DNA of 8,937 nt from JBDTMC01 sp039934475 (GTDB lineage Bacteria; Acidobacteriota; Terriglobia; Bryobacterales; Bryobacteraceae): assembly GCA_039934475.1 (NCBI GenBank), contig JBDTMC010000326.1, positions 1 to 8,937 of the forward strand, in the 5' to 3' direction. Within the stretch, counting starts at the first letter, position 1. Each line of letters opens with the position of its first letter. The position numbers and the translations under genes were made by a program. Shown here piece after piece: positions 6,953-8,937 of the stretch. Under the pieces are notes generated by a model. That model saw only the letters and a list, made by a program, of their open reading frames with translations, had not been told where the DNA came from and did not search any database.

Positions 6953-6957
6953 TAGGA
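6953..6957 (+). promoter_or_regulatory. Ribosome binding site of the ftsB-like gene
   Basis: TAGGA lies ten bases before the ATG at 6968, slightly longer spacing than ideal but the only purine-rich match upstream. Confidence 0.4.
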
Positions 6958-6967
6958 TTGTGTCGCG

Positions 6968-7264
6968 ATGAAATTCCCCGTCCGTTCTGTCACTGCCGTC
7001 GCCGCATTCGCCCTGTTCGGAGCGTATGTGATGCTAGCCCTGCGCGGGCCGCAGGGTGTGCCGGCACTCATGGAGAAGCGACAGGAAATCCGCAAGCTCG
7101 ATGAAGATAACCAAAACCTTCGCGCCATCATCGATAAGCGCAAGGAACGGATTCGCGTCCTCAGTACCAGTAGCGAAACCCAGGAACTCGAAATTCGCAA
7201 ACGCCTGAAGCTGCAGCGCAAGGGCGACACGACGCTCTTCCTCCCCGAACAGCCCGCTCACTAG
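6968..7264 (+). CDS. ftsB: FtsB/DivIC-family cell division (septum formation initiator) protein
   Basis: A 98-residue bitopic inner-membrane protein of the divisome. In this family the protein binds FtsL and FtsQ (DivIC and DivIB in Gram-positives) and helps activate septal peptidoglycan synthesis. Seen: a short positive N-terminus, one hydrophobic helix (about residues 8-26), the family-typical LRGPQGVPALMEKR junction (25-38), then a periplasmic coiled coil (about 33-66, KLDEDNQNLRAIIDKRKERI). The C-terminal EIRKRLKLQRKGDTTLFLPE takes the place of the usual ARE-LG-PGE-hhh tail, with a degenerate ARE and no GE, so the call rests on architecture more than on the tail motif. Unlike many genomes it is not beside eno here but is divergent from cutA, with the MFS gene 60 bases downstream on the same strand. 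DivIC versus FtsB cannot be separated from sequence alone. Confidence 0.8.
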   Translation: MKFPVRSVTAVAAFALFGAYVMLALRGPQGVPALMEKRQEIRKLDEDNQNLRAIIDKRKERIRVLSTSSETQELEIRKRLKLQRKGDTTLFLPEQPAH

Positions 7265-7310
7265 AGCAAGGCCCGACGAGGCCCCGAACGTAAGAGAGCG
7301 TGGCGTAGTG

Positions 7311-7316
7311 TACAAT
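7311..7316 (+). promoter_or_regulatory. Possible -10 element for the ACS-type MFS gene
   Basis: TACAAT, five of six to consensus, eight bases before the GTG at 7325. If used, transcription would start within about two bases of the start codon, giving a leaderless message. No convincing -35 is present at normal spacing, so this is tentative; readthrough from ftsB is the alternative. Confidence 0.3.
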
Positions 7317-7324
7317 ACGCCCCA

Positions 7325-8599
7325 GTGCCCAGCCCCAACCGTACCCTGAATTCGACCCCGTCTGAAACCTCGAGAGCACAGTGGATTCTGCTGGCGTTGC
7401 TGGTCGCGTCCGTCTTTATCAACTACATCGACCGAAGCAACCTCTCGGTTTCCGCCACCAACATCGTCGCCGAATTTGGCCTCACCAACACCCAGATGGG
7501 CCACTTGTTTTCGGCGTTCTTTTGGACCTACGCTGCCTGCCAGTTGCTTTCCGGCTGGCTGGTTGACCGCTTTAACGTCCACATCGTATTCGCCGCAGGC
7601 TTCCTAGTCTGGTCGCTCGCCACCGCCGGCACCGGCCTCGTGCACGCCTTCGTGCCCCTCTTTGTCGCCCGATTGATCCTCGGCTTAGGCGAATCGGTCG
7701 CCTACCCGGCATTCTCGAAGATCTTCGCCAGCGACTACACGGAGAGTCAGCGCGGCAAAGCCAACGCCTTCATCGACGCCGGTTCGAAGATGGGACCCGC
7801 CCTAGGCATCTTCCTGGGCGGCATGGTTGTGGCCGAATGGGGCTGGCGTTCTTTGTTCCTCGTCCTCGGCTTCGGAGCGCTTGCATGGCTTCCTTTGTGG
7901 ATGATCTACGCTCCCAAAGGTCACAAGGGGCAGTCGCAAGCCATCAAGGACATGTACGTCCCGTCGATGCTGCATCTGCTCCGCCACCGCTCCGTATGGG
8001 GATCGTTCTTCGGCCTCTTCGCCATCAACTATGCCTGGTATTTCATGGTCACGTGGTTCCCTACTTACCTGGAAACAGCGCGCCACTTCCCGAAGGCCAA
8101 AATGGCGGTCCTCGGAGCTCTGCCCTTTGCTGTGCTCGCCATTTCGGCGTCGTTCGCGGGCATCCTCGCCGATCGCCTCATCTCCAACGGCAATACTCCC
8201 ACCCGTGTGCGCAAAGGGTTCATCGTGACCGGTCTCCTAATGCAGACCCTCCTACTGCCCGCCGGCATGGCTTCCAGCGACACGGTATCCATGGGCCTCT
8301 TCCTATTCGCCTGCTTTGCCTTCGGCCTCACCACCGCCAACCACTGGGCCGTCACCCAGACCATAGCCGGACCCGCCGCTGCCGGCAAGTGGACTGGCAT
8401 GCAAAACGCCTTCGGCAACCTTGCCGGACTAGTCGCCCCCACACTCACCGGCTTCATCGTAGATAAGACCAAATCCTTCGACCTGGCATTCCTCGCCGTG
8501 GCCATCGCCGCCGTTTTGGGAGCACTCTCCTACGCCTTCGTCATAGGCCCAGTGGAGCCTGCCGAATGGAAACCACCCACCGATTTAGTCCGGCAGTAG
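7325..8599 (+). CDS. MFS transporter, anion:cation symporter (ACS) family
   Basis: A 424-residue inner-membrane protein of the branch of the major facilitator superfamily that takes up organic anions such as hexuronates, galactonate or glucarate by H+ symport. Seen: FINYIDRSNLSVSA at the end of helix 1 (residues 31-44), typical of ACS proteins; the motif-A loop GWLVDRF (77-83); ARLILGLGESVAYPAF (115-130); and the SQRGKANAFIDAGSKMGPALG region (141-161) at helix 5. About 12 hydrophobic segments are present and the length is normal. The start is set at GTG 7325 because no in-frame ATG precedes helix 1; no Shine-Dalgarno is visible, and a TACAAT lies eight bases upstream. It follows ftsB by 60 bases on the same strand with no terminator-like hairpin between, so readthrough is possible. 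The exact substrate is not readable. Its last 15 bases overlap the convergent synthetase gene. Confidence 0.9.
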   Translation: MPSPNRTLNSTPSETSRAQWILLALLVASVFINYIDRSNLSVSATNIVAEFGLTNTQMGHLFSAFFWTYAACQLLSGWLVDRFNVHIVFAAGFLVWSLATAGTGLVHAFVPLFVARLILGLGESVAYPAFSKIFASDYTESQRGKANAFIDAGSKMGPALGIFLGGMVVAEWGWRSLFLVLGFGALAWLPLWMIYAPKGHKGQSQAIKDMYVPSMLHLLRHRSVWGSFFGLFAINYAWYFMVTWFPTYLETARHFPKAKMAVLGALPFAVLAISASFAGILADRLISNGNTPTRVRKGFIVTGLLMQTLLLPAGMASSDTVSMGLFLFACFAFGLTTANHWAVTQTIAGPAAAGKWTGMQNAFGNLAGLVAPTLTGFIVDKTKSFDLAFLAVAIAAVLGALSYAFVIGPVEPAEWKPPTDLVRQ

Positions 8600-8937
8600 A
8601 TGTTTCTGGACCTTGCCGAGGGCATTCCGCGGCAAGACCCCGACCCGCACAAATTTACGTGGGATCTTAAACGAAGCCAGCTGCGCCCGGCACCGCCGCT
8701 CCAGTTCTTCAGCATCGAAGTCATCCCCACGGGGCACAACAAAAGCAACCGGCACTTCCCCGCGCACGCGGTCTGGACGCGCGGCTACGGCGGCCTCGGC
8801 CACTTCCGGCTGTTCCATGAGGAACTCCTCTATCTCGCGAGGATAGATGTTGAACCCTCCGGAAATGATCAGATCGCTCCGCCGGCCGCACAACGTGTAG
8901 TAACCGTCCACGGCGCGCACCGCCAGATCGCCGGTCC
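8585..8937 (-). CDS. AMP-dependent acyl-CoA synthetase, C-terminal domain (5' end outside window), possibly malonyl-CoA synthetase-like
   Basis: The C-terminal end of an ANL-superfamily acyl-CoA synthetase, which activates a carboxylic acid through an acyl-adenylate to its CoA thioester. The frame is open to the right edge; the GTG at 8920 is internal because TGDLAVRAVDGYY is contiguous across it. Seen: TGDL (motif A7), GRRSDLIISGGFNIYPREIE (hinge and A8), VAEAAVAARPDRVRGEVPVAFVV, and the terminal LPRNALGKVQKHLL (A10), whose Lys in GKV would be the adenylation-essential lysine. The GKVQK ending resembles malonyl-CoA synthetases of the MatB type, but the substrate pocket lies in the missing N-terminal domain, so this is only suggestive. 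It converges on and overlaps the MFS gene by 15 bases. Confidence 0.88.
   Translation of the reverse strand, partial: TGDLAVRAVDGYYTLCGRRSDLIISGGFNIYPREIEEFLMEQPEVAEAAVAARPDRVRGEVPVAFVVPRGDDFDAEELERRCRAQLASFKIPRKFVRVGVLPRNALGKVQKHLLPD

Noticed and set aside
6892..7230. N-terminal extension of cutA on the minus strand to 7230
   Set aside because: It would cross the divergent promoter region and antisense ftsB. CutA family proteins start at the MTDKILVIATCG segment.
7265..7324. GC-rich repeats (GGCCCGACGAGGCCCC) after ftsB as a possible terminator
   Set aside because: The two blocks are direct, not inverted, so no stable stem forms, and there is no T-run after them.
7837..8466. Second plus-strand open frame inside the ACS-type MFS gene (209 codons)
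   Set aside because: Out-of-frame His/Arg/Pro-rich translation; the MFS frame has full family motifs across the same bases.

Overview
This is a compact, GC-rich bacterial chromosome segment of mostly core genes. There is no sign of a mobile element, phage, CRISPR array, tRNA or rRNA, and no gap between genes exceeds 76 bases. The large EPGGG-type sodium:solute symporter, the GC-rich coding sequence and the mix of families fit a Gram-negative soil or aquatic lineage. Acidobacteriota (Solibacter/Bryobacter-like) is my best guess, but it rests on resemblance only.

Layout. (1) Bases 1-1277, plus strand: the C-terminal part of a sodium:solute symporter that runs in from the left edge. (2) Bases 1246-5323, minus strand: a tightly packed unit read as trpS, then an MFS transporter, a galactokinase-family GHMP kinase, and a sugar-1-phosphate nucleotidyltransferase. 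The first junction has a 2-base gap and the next two have identical 8-base ATGANTGA stop/start overlaps. (3) Bases 5355-6581, plus strand, divergent from trpS across only 31-34 bases: an RlmD/TrmA-family 23S rRNA m5U methyltransferase. (4) Bases 6568-6891, minus strand: cutA. (5) Across a 76-base divergent intergenic region with a clear palindrome: a small FtsB/DivIC-like division protein (6968-7264), followed by an ACS-type MFS transporter (7325-8599), both on the plus strand. (6) Bases 8585-8937, minus strand: the C-terminal end of an acyl-CoA synthetase, possibly malonyl-CoA synthetase-like, running off the right edge.

How the genes may work together. The clearest functional pair is the kinase and nucleotidyltransferase. 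A sugar would be phosphorylated at its anomeric carbon and then activated to an NDP-sugar, a salvage logic like other anomeric-kinase/pyrophosphorylase pairs. Two usually conserved positions near the kinase active site are changed (Gln to His after the catalytic Asp, Tyr to Phe before the NxRR motif), so galactose should not be assumed as substrate. The MFS protein between trpS and the kinase may belong to the same pathway, but nothing in the sequence fixes its substrate. The other genes (trpS, rlmD, cutA, ftsB) are ordinary housekeeping functions.

Gene packing is the other notable trait. All three tail-to-tail gene pairs overlap at their 3' ends (32, 14 and 15 bases), leaving no room for intergenic terminators. 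I found no clearly undescribed system here. The kinase/nucleotidyltransferase cassette, the cutA-ftsB palindrome and the overlap architecture are the points most worth a second look.
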